40,940 bases of DNA from Alphaproteobacteria bacterium (lineage in GTDB: Bacteria; Pseudomonadota; Alphaproteobacteria; Rickettsiales; JADKJE01), in contig JADKJE010000012.1 of assembly GCA_016722515.1 (NCBI GenBank), positions 1 through 40,940 of the forward strand, given 5' to 3'. The notes under the pieces are model-generated. The model was not told where the DNA came from, made no database searches, and saw only the letters and a program-made list of their open reading frames with translations. Position 1 is the first letter of the stretch. Every line of letters begins with the position of its first letter. Positions 23,627-31,477 of this stretch are shown piece after piece. Made by a program: the position numbers and the translations under genes.

Positions 23627-23875
23627 TTATTTTTGCCTATTTACTTGTATTTTAGAAGCCGCGTGTTCGGGGAACTTCTCTGTAAATCTCTGTCTTGCTT
23701 CTTTGTTACTTCTAGCCCAAGTAGTTGTACTATCGTATTTTCCGTTCACATGGATGTCTCTCTTGGGGTAGTTGGTTTTACTACCGTAGTCACTAGTCAC
23801 CCTTTTGACCTTATTGGCCAACGCTTTACCTTTGGCTGACTTGATGTCTTTGTAGTCTTCGTTAGAAAGTGACAT
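23627..23875 (-). CDS. Lysine-rich basic protein, paralogue B (82 aa)
   Basis: It starts MSLSNEDYKDIKSAKGKALANK, aligned without gaps to paralogue A, then diverges into a K/R/N-rich body. Shared N-terminus and different tails suggest a common docking helix with variable DNA-binding ends. It is tightly packed with the other basic genes. Confidence 0.6.
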   Translation of the reverse strand: MSLSNEDYKDIKSAKGKALANKVKRVTSDYGSKTNYPKRDIHVNGKYDSTTTWARSNKEARQRFTEKFPEHAASKIQVNRQK

Positions 23876-23877
23876 AT

Positions 23878-24120
23878 TTATTTAACTCCGTCTTTATATT
23901 TGTTTTTAATAGAATCTGCTGCGGTTCGATACTTAAATGCGTCTGTTGGCTTGTCTCCATCCCATGATGGTGCGTTGCCGTAGCTTCGGGCCTTCTTTAC
24001 AACACCTGCCTCGCGGTTAAAGCGATTAGCGCGAGAGCCATGATAAAGGCGACTAGGCGTAGCAAGAGCCGAACCAACAGTATTTGTGACCTTACCGAGA
24101 GCTTTAGATTTAGCATTCAT
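23878..24120 (-). CDS. Small basic protein downstream of portal (80 aa)
   Basis: It begins MNAKSKALGKVTNTVGSALATP, is rich in K, R, N and A, and has no recognised domain. It is the first of the basic cluster after the portal gene. Its charge resembles its three neighbours, but no clear sequence similarity to the paralogue pair is visible. Confidence 0.55.
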   Translation of the reverse strand: MNAKSKALGKVTNTVGSALATPSRLYHGSRANRFNREAGVVKKARSYGNAPSWDGDKPTDAFKYRTAADSIKNKYKDGVK

Positions 24121-24170
24121 GTGGCTTAATTGTGCGTTATACGTCTAGGGTTGCAATAATCCTGTGGAAG

Positions 24171-26097
24171 TTACGGAAGCGGAACTTGGCTTAGCGCAGC
24201 TGATGCGGGGTCCATAGCTACGTTCTTCTCTGGTTCTGTTACTTCTTCGGGTGGCGTGTTAGCTGCAGTTGCTGCGGTGTTCATACCAGTAGCTTGCGCT
24301 TCGTTCATCATCTGAGTCTGCGCTTGCTGTTGTTGTGCCTGTTGAAGTTGCTGTGCTAGGTCTGGGAAGTTCAACATCATGTAAGCCATCGGGTCTGTCT
24401 TGTACAGGATACCGTCGCCTGCTGCTTCATCTGCATTAGGGAAGTCGAGCATCGTAAGGAGCGTCTTAGGCCCGATTGCACCCTTATCAAACAGAGCCTG
24501 TGCCATGTTGATTTGGGTAATCTCATCCTTTGGACGGAGCGAGTCAGGTGATACTGAGACAATAAGCTGAGTGGTGAGGTCTGAGTTGCTTATAGTTACA
24601 TACTCTACAGCCTTGGCACTACCCATGATTGCTGCGAAGTGCTGTTCGTCGTAGAAGACGTAGTAGAGCTGAACGAACCAGTTGAATACGTTGTCTGCGA
24701 CCTGTTCAATAGCATCTCCAATGCCACCACCAATACGTGATGTGTCTTGTGCTTGGTTGAGAATCATTCCACGGGCTGTCTGGTCTTCGTCTGGTTGCTG
24801 TGCGGCGATACCTTGAATACCCCACGATGAACGGAGGTCGTTCTTGCTGATTTCAAGCTCATTAAAGAAACCTACGGGTAGGTCTTGTGCTGGCAGTGGG
24901 TAGATAGCTCGGTCTATTGGTCCACCAGAAGGAACGAGGATTGGGTTGCCCTTGCGTCGTGCTGTTGCTGCTTGCTTTGCTGTCTCTTGGTTGAAGTTGT
25001 CCTCTGAGAATGCGTAGCCGTTGTTTGAGTTGTCAGCGTTGTAGTCAATCTGCTCTGTGCGCTTTGTGATGCGTCGCTGGTTGGCAATGTTCTGCTCAAT
25101 CAGACCTGTGATGTCGTGAGGCTGTTCTTGGAGTGAGTAGACTGAAAGGAACGTGTAAGGCTTCTTAGGAGCAGCGAAGTGGTTGCGGGGCTTAGTTACG
25201 ATAGGCTGTCCTACATCATCAAGAATAGGCTGTCCAAGCTCATCAGTAGATGACTCTGGGTATTTAAAGTATTCGTTCTTGTGCTTGTCGAGGACCTTCT
25301 CCTTGAAGGTTACGAAGCAGTAGGTGTCAGTCCACCACTCTGTGTAGACACATTCTGTACCCATGCGTCCCTCTGTGATTGTCTTGATGTATGCCTCATG
25401 CTTAGGGAACAACTCAATGAGTTCTCCTGCAGTCTTCTTGATGCGCTCACCAAGGTAGGATGTGAAGTCTCCGTAGGCATCAACATAGCCCTCTGGGTCG
25501 AACACAAAGTCCTGAATCTTGCGGTTCTCAATGGAGATGTCACCTATCTCTTTGCCATCTGAATCCTTAACAGAACGCCAGCCATGCTTGAGAACACCAA
25601 GGTGGTAGATAGACCACTGGCGCACCCATAACGCCGAGCTTGCGACGCAAGACGAGTTGGTCAGCATGGTACTGAAGCATTGTCTTAACATCTGTGGAGA
25701 GTTTGTTGCCAGTCTCTGAGTTGTCTGCATATACAACAGGCTCTGGGTTCTTGGCGAGTGCTGCAGCAAGGAATGTCTCCTCTGCTTCAAACTGTAGGTT
25801 GGCAGCCAATGGACCGTCATCAACAAGCCACTGACCATTCTTCTTTCGTCCTAAATACGACTCAAGGTTACGCTCGTATACAGGCTTATACTTACCTTCG
25901 TAGCCTGCATACTTCTTTTCCCAGTCATCACGCAACGCAAGAAGCTCCTCATCATCCATTGAGAGGTCAAGGACATCATACTTCTCGCCTGTACCTTCAG
26001 GTGAGTTGCCTGAGCCTAGAACTTTGTTGGTTTTATTCTCAACAAGGTCAGTAACACCAATAACATTTAAAGAAAACGGGTCTTGGGGGTCGGCCAT
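24171..26097 (-). CDS. Portal protein, split by a frameshift (641 aa if repaired)
   Basis: The 5' frame runs from ATG at 26097 and would read ADQLVLRRKLGVM before leaving register; the 3' frame continues VRQWSIYHLGVLKHGW to TAA at 24171. The join lies at GGG (25625-25627): with GG instead the two parts form one continuous portal of podovirus size. Portal signatures include the long central helix-rich region, WGIQGIAAQQPDEDQTARGMILNQAQD, and a Q-rich C-terminus. The portal forms the dodecameric DNA gate. Position between terminase and capsid genes fits. The break may be an assembly error, because an intact portal is essential, or a programmed +1 shift. Confidence 0.85.
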
Positions 26098-26108
26098 ATT
26101 GGTGTGAA

Positions 26109-26317
26109 TTATAAGTTTTGTGTATCAGACTGTCTATCAACCTGTGTATGTAAATATGGGCAATCAGTGTGGAAGACTGAAGTGAGTCTCATCTCACACT
26201 CTGGGCAGAACCCTTCAGCTAGTTTATCTCCTTTCTCTTAGTGACGATTATGATATGCAACCGAGCGCGCTTTCTTCTCATCCATTCTCTCTTGTAGGCT
26301 CGGAAGTCAAAGGTCAT
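26109..26317 (-). pseudogene. Small zinc-ribbon gene, apparently frame-disrupted
   Basis: An ATG at 26317 overlaps the large terminase TGA (ATGA) and opens a basic 32-residue frame (MTFDFRAYKREWMRRKRAR) that stops at 26219. Overlapping its end, another frame with no start codon encodes GDKLAEGFCPECEMRLTSVF, then HTDCPYLH, to TAA at 26109, a good zinc-ribbon. A one-base indel near 26225-26240 would join them into a protein of about 68 residues. This could be an assembly error, a decayed gene or a frameshifted one. A palindrome lies 13 bp before the ATG. Confidence 0.5.
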
Positions 26318-28014
26318 AGCACCGCCTTGTTTTCACTGGTAAAAGCTCGGGCCTCATACTGGCCCACGATGGTATCTACTGGTGGAGCTTCAACGATATT
26401 GCCTCGTGGAATACCCGCTAGTACATCATCCCCAACTATCTTTGCCATCTCTCCTCCGTATCTCTGAAGTCCTACAACTGCATAGAGCAAGGCGTGGCAG
26501 AAGTGGTCTGGTCCATTACGCTTCCACACATACTCAGCACCGTACAGCTCCTTGTTGTCCTTGTCCTTCATCTCTTTGGTCACCATCCTCTCTCGGTACA
26601 TGTTGCCGAAGTGCGAGGCGAACTCTGCCCATTCATCCTTTGAACCATTGAGTCTGACGCGCCCTATATCTCGTATCTGCTCCACAACGAGGGTCATCAT
26701 GCGGTTGCGGTCTACTGTTACCTTGCCGTATTCGTCGTTCTCTCCCCATTGAACGAGGTCCACACTCTTGCGGTCCTTGCGGTAGAAGCATAGAAAGACA
26801 CGCCCAGGGAACTCTGCTTGGAGCTTACGGACACCAATCAAGTCGCCACCTTGGTCGAAGACAGCTATAGAGCGTGGGAACTTATTGAGGTGTCCTTTAA
26901 TAACATCGTATGGTGTCTTTGATGCTGTTATCTCGTTGGCATGGTCATAGTAAAAGACACCTTGCTTATTCAATAGGACATAGTGAATGCCGTGGCCTGT
27001 GTCTGCACCAATGATTGTCCTTGATGATTGGTCGTTTACTTGGTCTACACAGTTTCTAAGGACAACTGCTGGCTCAATGCGGTCATCAGACGATACGTAT
27101 GGAAGTCCTAGAACATAGTTGTAAAAAAACTGTTTGTCCTTTAGAGGGTCGTTGAAAGATGTGATGATGTCCTTTGCGCTCTTATTCCATAGCATGAGCT
27201 GTGAAACATGCCACCCAGAGAACTGGTAGTCACCTTCTATCTTCCCTGACCATGGAACACCATCCTTGTTTACCCATACCCCATTGGCACGGGCTTCGTT
27301 TGGTAGGTCTTCCTTGCAGGTCTTACAGACGTATGTTTCACGGGAAACATTAACGCTTTCAGGCCATGTGAGCACTTGCTTAGCCTTACATGCGGGACAT
27401 TCTATCTGCCACTCCTTCATATCTGACTGTTGCCAGTACACATCTACACCATGTCCTGCAATGCTTGGGTGGCTGAAATACCAAGACCAACCTCCGTCCT
27501 CCTGTGCTTGGAGGCGGTTCTGATACTGCGTGATAATGTCTGGGTCACTAGCGTCAACCTCATCATGGATGTTGAGGCCCGATGGAATCATCATCGCTTG
27601 CTTCTGTGTGAATGTACCTCGGTAGAATATCATCGAGTCGCCAACTGACTTCTGCTCTACGGTGTCGTGGTCTTTAACCCACTCTAGTAACACAGGGTTC
27701 TGGGCGATGATGCGGTTGAATGAACCACCGACCATGTCTTGTACGTCACCTGCTGTTGGCAACGTATAGATAATCTGTCGTCTGAGCTTCTTAGCAACAT
27801 AGAAGCTCTTAATAGCATTCATAACAGTAGCCCCGATTTGCGGGGGCTTTAAGAGGCACTGTTTAGGAGACAGGTCGTTGTATATGTCCCACAAGAACTT
27901 TCTCTTGGTGAACTCTATTGGGAAGCCAGCCTCATTCTTAATCTGATGCTTTATCGTCCATAGGGCTGGCAGACCCTCCATCGCTTGGGAGACTTGCTCC
28001 TCTGTGTATTGCAT
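26314..28014 (-). CDS. Terminase large subunit, GpA-like (566 aa)
   Basis: The ATPase half has CLLKPPQIGATVMNAIKS as a variant Walker A, HDEVDASDPD as Walker B, and a zinc-binding insert (CPAC, then CKTC) at about residues 210-245 typical of lambda GpA-type enzymes. The C-terminal nuclease has IIGADTGHGI and IAVFDQGGD, supplying metal-binding aspartates. It cuts and pumps phage DNA into the procapsid through the portal. It follows the small subunit with a 77-bp overlap and precedes the portal region. The palindrome at 26331 lies near its end and a parS-like site (27334-27349) is in the middle. Confidence 0.9.
   Translation of the reverse strand: MQYTEEQVSQAMEGLPALWTIKHQIKNEAGFPIEFTKRKFLWDIYNDLSPKQCLLKPPQIGATVMNAIKSFYVAKKLRRQIIYTLPTAGDVQDMVGGSFNRIIAQNPVLLEWVKDHDTVEQKSVGDSMIFYRGTFTQKQAMMIPSGLNIHDEVDASDPDIITQYQNRLQAQEDGGWSWYFSHPSIAGHGVDVYWQQSDMKEWQIECPACKAKQVLTWPESVNVSRETYVCKTCKEDLPNEARANGVWVNKDGVPWSGKIEGDYQFSGWHVSQLMLWNKSAKDIITSFNDPLKDKQFFYNYVLGLPYVSSDDRIEPAVVLRNCVDQVNDQSSRTIIGADTGHGIHYVLLNKQGVFYYDHANEITASKTPYDVIKGHLNKFPRSIAVFDQGGDLIGVRKLQAEFPGRVFLCFYRKDRKSVDLVQWGENDEYGKVTVDRNRMMTLVVEQIRDIGRVRLNGSKDEWAEFASHFGNMYRERMVTKEMKDKDNKELYGAEYVWKRNGPDHFCHALLYAVVGLQRYGGEMAKIVGDDVLAGIPRGNIVEAPPVDTIVGQYEARAFTSENKAVL
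26331..26344. repeat. Dispersed palindrome, 14-mer
   Basis: TTTCACTGGTAAAA, in the last codons of the large terminase and 13 bp upstream of the small basic/zinc-ribbon frame. Confidence 0.65.
27334..27349. other. parS-like 16-mer
   Basis: TGTTTCACGGGAAACA differs by one base from the chromosomal parS consensus TGTTTCACGTGAAACA. It lies in the terminase zinc-finger codons. It may be chance, but its half-sites equal those of the dispersed palindromes. Confidence 0.3.
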
Positions 28015-28378
28015 TCAACTTGGTTGTTAAATCAGCCACTATTGTGCTTGGTTCAAACTTCTCACCTTTGTTCGTATGGTCTATCGTCTGCTTTGGATTG
28101 AGGTCTGGGTCTTTCCTTTCAACATATTTCCAAGCACTATTCACATCTGTCTCCAATGAATTAAATACTGTTCTGCGGGCCTTTAGTACAGGCGTTTCCT
28201 TCAATGCTTCCTTTCTCTCCGTAAAGTCTTTGTTCTCCTCTTGGTATTTATAAAGGGTTGATGGCGCGATGTTCGCGTAAAGACACGCCTCTTTGTCTGT
28301 TCCACCCAATGCAAATACCTCCTCTAGTTTTCGGAGTACGTCTTCCGTTATTGCCGATGGTCTACCTAGTTCAGCCAT
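27938..28378 (-). CDS. Terminase small subunit (146 aa)
   Basis: The first 60 residues (GRPSAITEDVLRKLEEVFAL, then CLYANIAPSTLYKYQEENKD) form the helix-turn-helix typical of small terminases that recognise the packaging site. The remainder is helical (LKARRTVFNSL) with a polar tail. It is followed by the large subunit, whose start lies inside its last 77 bp. The ATG comes directly after the stop of the preceding gene (TAAATG), and a palindrome sits 6 bp upstream of the ATG. Confidence 0.82.
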   Translation of the reverse strand: MAELGRPSAITEDVLRKLEEVFALGGTDKEACLYANIAPSTLYKYQEENKDFTERKEALKETPVLKARRTVFNSLETDVNSAWKYVERKDPDLNPKQTIDHTNKGEKFEPSTIVADLTTKLNAIHRGASLPSDGGSASPMDDKASD

Positions 28379-28558
28379 TTATTCTTTTACGGGTGAAACT
28401 CCATCATGTGTGAGGAGCTTTTGTAATACTGTCTCTGGTCCTATGTCTCTGATTTCTATGAAGTGGCCGAACTTTTGTGTGTAGCCAATCCAATTACCGT
28501 CTGTTTGTTTCACCAGTGAAATTACATTGGGATTCTTTTCAGGAGAGTATTCAATCAT
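28379..28558 (-). CDS. Small protein carrying two palindromes (59 aa)
   Basis: I chose the ATG at 28558 (MIEYSPEKNPNVISL) because it stands 6 bp after a perfect TATAAT (28565-28570), again suggesting a leaderless mRNA. The fold looks like a small alpha/beta domain (QTDGNWIGYTQKFGHFIEIRD, then ETVLQKLLTHDG). It contains one palindrome near the start (28508) and one across its last codons (28385), 123 bp apart, the only gene with two full copies. This is what an autoregulated gene would look like. No known family. Confidence 0.6.
   Translation of the reverse strand: MIEYSPEKNPNVISLVKQTDGNWIGYTQKFGHFIEIRDIGPETVLQKLLTHDGVSPVKE
28385..28398. repeat. Dispersed palindrome, 14-mer before the small terminase start
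   Basis: TTTTACGGGTGAAA, 6 bp upstream of the small terminase ATG. Confidence 0.65.
28508..28521. repeat. Dispersed palindrome, 14-mer
   Basis: TTTCACCAGTGAAA, identical to the copy at 18344, within the 59-aa gene. Confidence 0.7.
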
Positions 28559-28564
28559 GTGATT

Positions 28565-28597
28565 ATTATAACACACTGCGTAATGCTTTGAAGCATT
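28565..28597 (-). promoter_or_regulatory. TATAAT box with 16-bp operator-like palindrome
   Basis: Read leftward, AATGCTT-TG-AAGCATT (28582-28597), a perfect 7+2+7 inverted repeat, overlaps the region of the -35 box and is followed by TATAAT at 28570-28565. The transcript would start close to the ATG at 28558. No good -35 hexamer is present, so an activator may be required. The site also lies within codons of the upstream zinc-ribbon gene. Confidence 0.45.
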
Positions 28598-28718
28598 TTG
28601 TGCATAGCAAGTCTTTTGACTGTGCTGTTTTACCTATTGGGAGCGCGACTTTGCGTGTTCGTACAAACAATTTCTTCTTTCTACATCCCATACATTTAGC
28701 GTAGAGTTTCCAAGTCAT
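28566..28718 (-). CDS. Small zinc-ribbon protein (50 aa)
   Basis: The frame MTWKLYAKCMGCRKKKLFVR followed about 20 residues later by LLCTKCFKAL has two CxxC knuckles and a basic centre, typical of a nucleic-acid-binding zinc ribbon. It overlaps the end of the upstream gene by 23 bp and ends in the promoter-like sequence of the 59-aa gene. Function unknown. Confidence 0.6.
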   Translation of the reverse strand: MTWKLYAKCMGCRKKKLFVRTRKVALPIGKTAQSKDLLCTKCFKALRSVL

Positions 28719-28884
28719 GTTTTCTATCTCTTAGTGCTTGCCAGTTGATAATTGCATTTATAGGGTCAGAGAGTAGCTGCCATTTAAAATAGTCTTGACC
28801 ACCAATATTCTCATCCACACTCAACATAAGCTCCTTTATGTCGGCATCAACTTCTTCTAGGAGCTTTTCGATTATGTCTTTCAT
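28696..28884 (-). CDS. Small helical protein after the chaperonin (62 aa)
   Basis: The protein is an acidic amphipathic helix (IIEKLLEEVDADIKELML), then INAIINWQALRDRK. It starts by an ATGA overlap with the GroEL-like gene, so the two are translated together. It could be a small partner of the chaperonin or an unrelated early protein. No family is recognised. Confidence 0.6.
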   Translation of the reverse strand: MKDIIEKLLEEVDADIKELMLSVDENIGGQDYFKWQLLSDPINAIINWQALRDRKHDLETLR

Positions 28885-30449
28885 CGAGGCATGTTCTTAC
28901 TCATAATGGCTTGAAGGATTTGGTCTGCTGTGTCAGGGCGTGGCAAGAGAACGATGCTGTCACATGTGAGAACTGATGCGGCAACACTGATTGCATTCCT
29001 TACTGCATTTATAACAACTTGACTTGGGTCTATGATACCTGCTTCAAACATATCTACACGCTGTTTGGTGCGGGTGTCATACCCAAGCCCATCAAATGGT
29101 TCATCCCAAGCGTGTTTGATACCTGCGTTGCTTACAATCTGTTCAAATGGTGCTCTTAGGGCGATGTTTAGTACAGATTCACCAACATTCTTTCGCTGGT
29201 GAAACTTCTCTGATATTTCAAGTAGTGTCACACCACCACCCGCTACTACACCGTTCTGCAGGGCTTGCCACGACGCCGAGATAGAGTCCTCAATTTTGAG
29301 CCTTCTGTACGCAAGTGCTGAATCACTTGCTGCGCCTACAAAGTATCGTGCTGTCTTTGTGTTGAGGCGTGATGCGCGGAGCAATGAATCCTCTGTTGCT
29401 ATGTCTTCGAGGGCTTTGATGTGTTCACTTACGTCCTTGATGCCATCCAAGTAGGTGTTCTCTTTGTCCACAATGATGTTCTCACACGTTCCGAGGTGTT
29501 CTAGCTTCATAGTCTTAAAGCTGAGTCCTGCGTGTGGGTCAATGATTGTTGCGCCCGTTGCTTTTGCCAAGTCTTCATACCACCAGTCTTTCCATAGGAC
29601 AGGCATCTTCACAAGGAGTGTCTTAAACCCTCTCTTGGCGCGGGTAAGAATGAGGTCTGGGATTACTGTTGCCTCGTACTCATCACAGAAGATGACGATT
29701 TCTTTCACTTCTTTAGCAAACAAGGCCCCAAACAACTCATTAAAGTCTGCTGCGCTTGAAATCTTCTGCTTTACTATAAGGATTTTAGGATTAGTCCAAC
29801 GTGCGAGACTTTGGAACTGACCTGTCTTCTCGTCCATGTCTGCCATGTATTGTGATGCGAAACCTGCGCCGTCCACCGTGATACCTTTACCAATGGTGTA
29901 GTGGTCGCTGAATGTCTTTGAAATGTCCCAATGAATGATGCCCGACTTACCAATCTGCTGGTAAATCTCTTGAATCATCTTGCCTATTGACTCGTCCTCG
30001 GCTGAAATGGTTGCGACGCTTGCGACCTCATCAACTGTAATCTCTCTCTTTTGTTTGTTGATTGACTCCTCAATGAGTGGCACACATTCCTCCAAGGACT
30101 TCTTAATCTCCATTGGGGATACTTCTCCGAGGTGCTTAATCCCCTCTTGAAGAATCTTTGCTGTAAGAACGCACGTTGTCGAAGAACCATCACCAGAGGC
30201 TTTGTTTGCGCGTTTGACGGCTTCTAGGAGGATTCTACGTCCCATCTCCTCTAGCGGGTCTGCAAAGTGTATGGATTCAAGGATTGTTGCACCGTCATTG
30301 GTAACGAGATGGTTTGGCATCTCAAAGGTTTCAAGGATGGCGTTGTGTCCTGCACTACCCATTGTCCCACCCACAATCTCTCCACATCGTTGAATGCCTT
30401 TGATAATCTTGTCTCGTGCCTCTGAACCTTTGTAAATGTTATCTATCAT
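28881..30449 (-). CDS. Divergent GroEL-like chaperonin (522 aa)
   Basis: The ATP-site motifs of group I chaperonins are present: TMGSAGHN (about 29-36), VTNDGATI (about 49-56), ASGDGSSTTCVL (about 84-95, GroEL GDGTTT), TISAEDESIGKMI, and VVAGGGVTLLE near residue 400. Length is near the usual 540, but the GGM-repeat tail is missing, ending instead with AIMSKNMPR. The apical region is divergent, so substrate and lid recognition may differ. A phage-encoded chaperonin folds virion proteins, often the capsid. The small gene just upstream overlaps by ATGA, and a GroES-like gene comes before it. A palindrome with one mismatch (29191) lies inside. Confidence 0.92.
   Translation of the reverse strand: MIDNIYKGSEARDKIIKGIQRCGEIVGGTMGSAGHNAILETFEMPNHLVTNDGATILESIHFADPLEEMGRRILLEAVKRANKASGDGSSTTCVLTAKILQEGIKHLGEVSPMEIKKSLEECVPLIEESINKQKREITVDEVASVATISAEDESIGKMIQEIYQQIGKSGIIHWDISKTFSDHYTIGKGITVDGAGFASQYMADMDEKTGQFQSLARWTNPKILIVKQKISSAADFNELFGALFAKEVKEIVIFCDEYEATVIPDLILTRAKRGFKTLLVKMPVLWKDWWYEDLAKATGATIIDPHAGLSFKTMKLEHLGTCENIIVDKENTYLDGIKDVSEHIKALEDIATEDSLLRASRLNTKTARYFVGAASDSALAYRRLKIEDSISASWQALQNGVVAGGGVTLLEISEKFHQRKNVGESVLNIALRAPFEQIVSNAGIKHAWDEPFDGLGYDTRTKQRVDMFEAGIIDPSQVVINAVRNAISVAASVLTCDSIVLLPRPDTADQILQAIMSKNMPR
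29191..29204. repeat. Dispersed palindrome, variant 14-mer
   Basis: TTTCGCTGGTGAAA: the left arm is the TTTCGC of the 13-mer class, with the two-base spacer of the 14-mer class. It lies within the chaperonin gene. Confidence 0.5.
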
Positions 30450-30664
30450 GCGTTGGGATATTCTCTTTTAAACATTGGGTCGTCTGGTTGAAGTGCCTGC
30501 CGTATGTGGTATTCCATGTACTTCCAGTTTGGCGTATCTGATGGAAAGAACTGAAGGTCGCCACATCGTTCACATCTTTCTAGTAAACCTCCTCGTGGCT
30601 GACTGAGGATGATGTACTTGTGGAGGTGGCCACCGCGACAGTTACTCTTTTGATACCTGTCCAT
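30446..30664 (-). CDS. Small protein between GroES-like and GroEL-like genes (72 aa)
   Basis: The centre reads CRGGHLHKYIILSQPRGGLLERCERCGDLQFFP: one C/H cluster and a CERCGD knuckle, probably one zinc ion. The end is polar. It starts inside the repaired GroES frame and overlaps the GroEL-like ATG (ATGA), so it is part of the chaperonin operon. Function unknown. Confidence 0.6.
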   Translation of the reverse strand: MDRYQKSNCRGGHLHKYIILSQPRGGLLERCERCGDLQFFPSDTPNWKYMEYHIRQALQPDDPMFKREYPNA

Positions 30665-30904
30665 CTTCGTATGCTTTGATGTTCTCGTAAGGCACTAGCC
30701 AGTAGTACGTTCCATCACCTTTAGGAAACTTGGCGTCCATCCATGAATCAAAAAGACCCTGCTTCCCTTCTTAATGGGGACGCTAAGGTCGTCGTCAATC
30801 TCAATCACTATACCAATCTCGTCATAGGTTGAACGCTGTGAGGTAACGAACTCCTCGTGTGCCTCTGGTTCAATCTGTACAAACTTATTAAGGGGTTTAA
30901 TCAT
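30642..30904 (-). CDS. GroES-like co-chaperonin interrupted by a frameshift (87 aa if repaired)
   Basis: The N-terminus MIKPLNKFVQIEPEAHEE then DEIGIVIEI then VPIKKGSRVF follows the GroES pattern (an xPLxxxVxVxP start, a loop, a G.V..IG strand and a KxGxRV strand). The unbroken frame then leaves the pattern and stops at 30695. Reading in the -1 frame after the TTTTT run (plus-strand A5 at 30750-30754) gives FFDSWMDAKFPKGDGTYYWL and VPYENIKAYEDG, the expected C-terminal half. A missing T in the run or a -1 slip would make 87 residues. The mobile loop (EEFVTSQRSTYD) is the usual site that contacts GroEL. It starts by an ATGA overlap. Confidence 0.82.
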
Positions 30905-31077
30905 ATCTTTTCTGGGTCTTCTATTGGGAATTGTTCTATTGGGTCATCCTCCACGATGGTTGCCAACTTTTGCTCCTTCTTCTTGTAAATGTCGCGTTTT
31001 AGAACTAAATCGTCGTGGTCAGATTCTTCTGGCCTGAACTCTGATAGCTTCCACAGATTTTTAATCCTTTTGAACAT
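30901..31077 (-). CDS. Small acidic/basic protein (58 aa)
   Basis: The protein starts MFKRIKNLWKLSEFRPEE, is helical and charged, and ends with the acidic DDPIEQFPIEDPEKI. Its ATG overlaps the upstream stop (TAATG) and its stop overlaps the GroES start (ATGA), so it is coupled on both sides. Proteins with this start are common in phages, but no role is known. Confidence 0.6.
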   Translation of the reverse strand: MFKRIKNLWKLSEFRPEESDHDDLVLKRDIYKKKEQKLATIVEDDPIEQFPIEDPEKI

Positions 31078-31274
31078 TATCGTTCTGGTACAAATGGTGA
31101 TTCTACTGGACGCTCGGTCTTGTCTACTGGTGCGTTCTGAACGATTGTTCTAAAGCCTCCCTGTCCGTCTGGTACATAAAGTGGGTAGGCTACAAAGTCT
31201 ACTTGGTGCTTTTCTACGAGTTCGCCGTATTCCTTGATGAAACTATCTATCCTCTCCTGTTGTGTCTTTTCCAT
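31077..31274 (-). CDS. Hypothetical protein (65 aa)
   Basis: An N-terminal helix (QQERIDSFIKEYGELVEKHQVDFV) is followed by a short beta segment (YPLYVPDGQGGFRTIVQN) and a proline-rich end. Known as a frequent but uncharacterised small phage protein. It overlaps the upstream gene by 32 bp and the next by one base. Confidence 0.55.
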   Translation of the reverse strand: MEKTQQERIDSFIKEYGELVEKHQVDFVAYPLYVPDGQGGFRTIVQNAPVDKTERPVESPFVPER

Positions 31275-31410
31275 CTGGTGTTGTTTTATCGAGCATTTTA
31301 AATAGCTTCTGCTGGATTGCTAGGACTGTGCCTGCCTCCATGCCTTTAATTGGTGCTGCGTTAATAAGTGCAATTATGTTGCGGATGTCGTCTTGCGTTA
31401 GTGATTCCAT
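31243..31410 (-). CDS. Small helical protein (55 aa)
   Basis: The ATG at 31410 (MESLTQDDIRNIIALINAAP) is preferred over the GTG farther upstream because the extra residues are not conserved-looking. The rest is helical (GTVLAIQQKLFKMLDKT). The ATG lies near TATTAA, and the palindrome and DnaA box at 31447-31503 lie just upstream, so this may be the first gene of a leftward transcript. Function unknown. Confidence 0.5.
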   Translation of the reverse strand: MESLTQDDIRNIIALINAAPIKGMEAGTVLAIQQKLFKMLDKTTPDGKDTTGEDR

Positions 31411-31446
31411 ATGGGTTAATACTACCACAAGCTACTATGAAGTACC

Positions 31447-31455
31447 TGTGGATAA
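31447..31455. promoter_or_regulatory. Exact DnaA box
   Basis: TGTGGATAA in the gap between two small genes, 34 bp from the palindrome at 31490. Confidence 0.5.
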
Positions 31456-31477
31456 GTGGTTCTGATAAGACGGCAAG

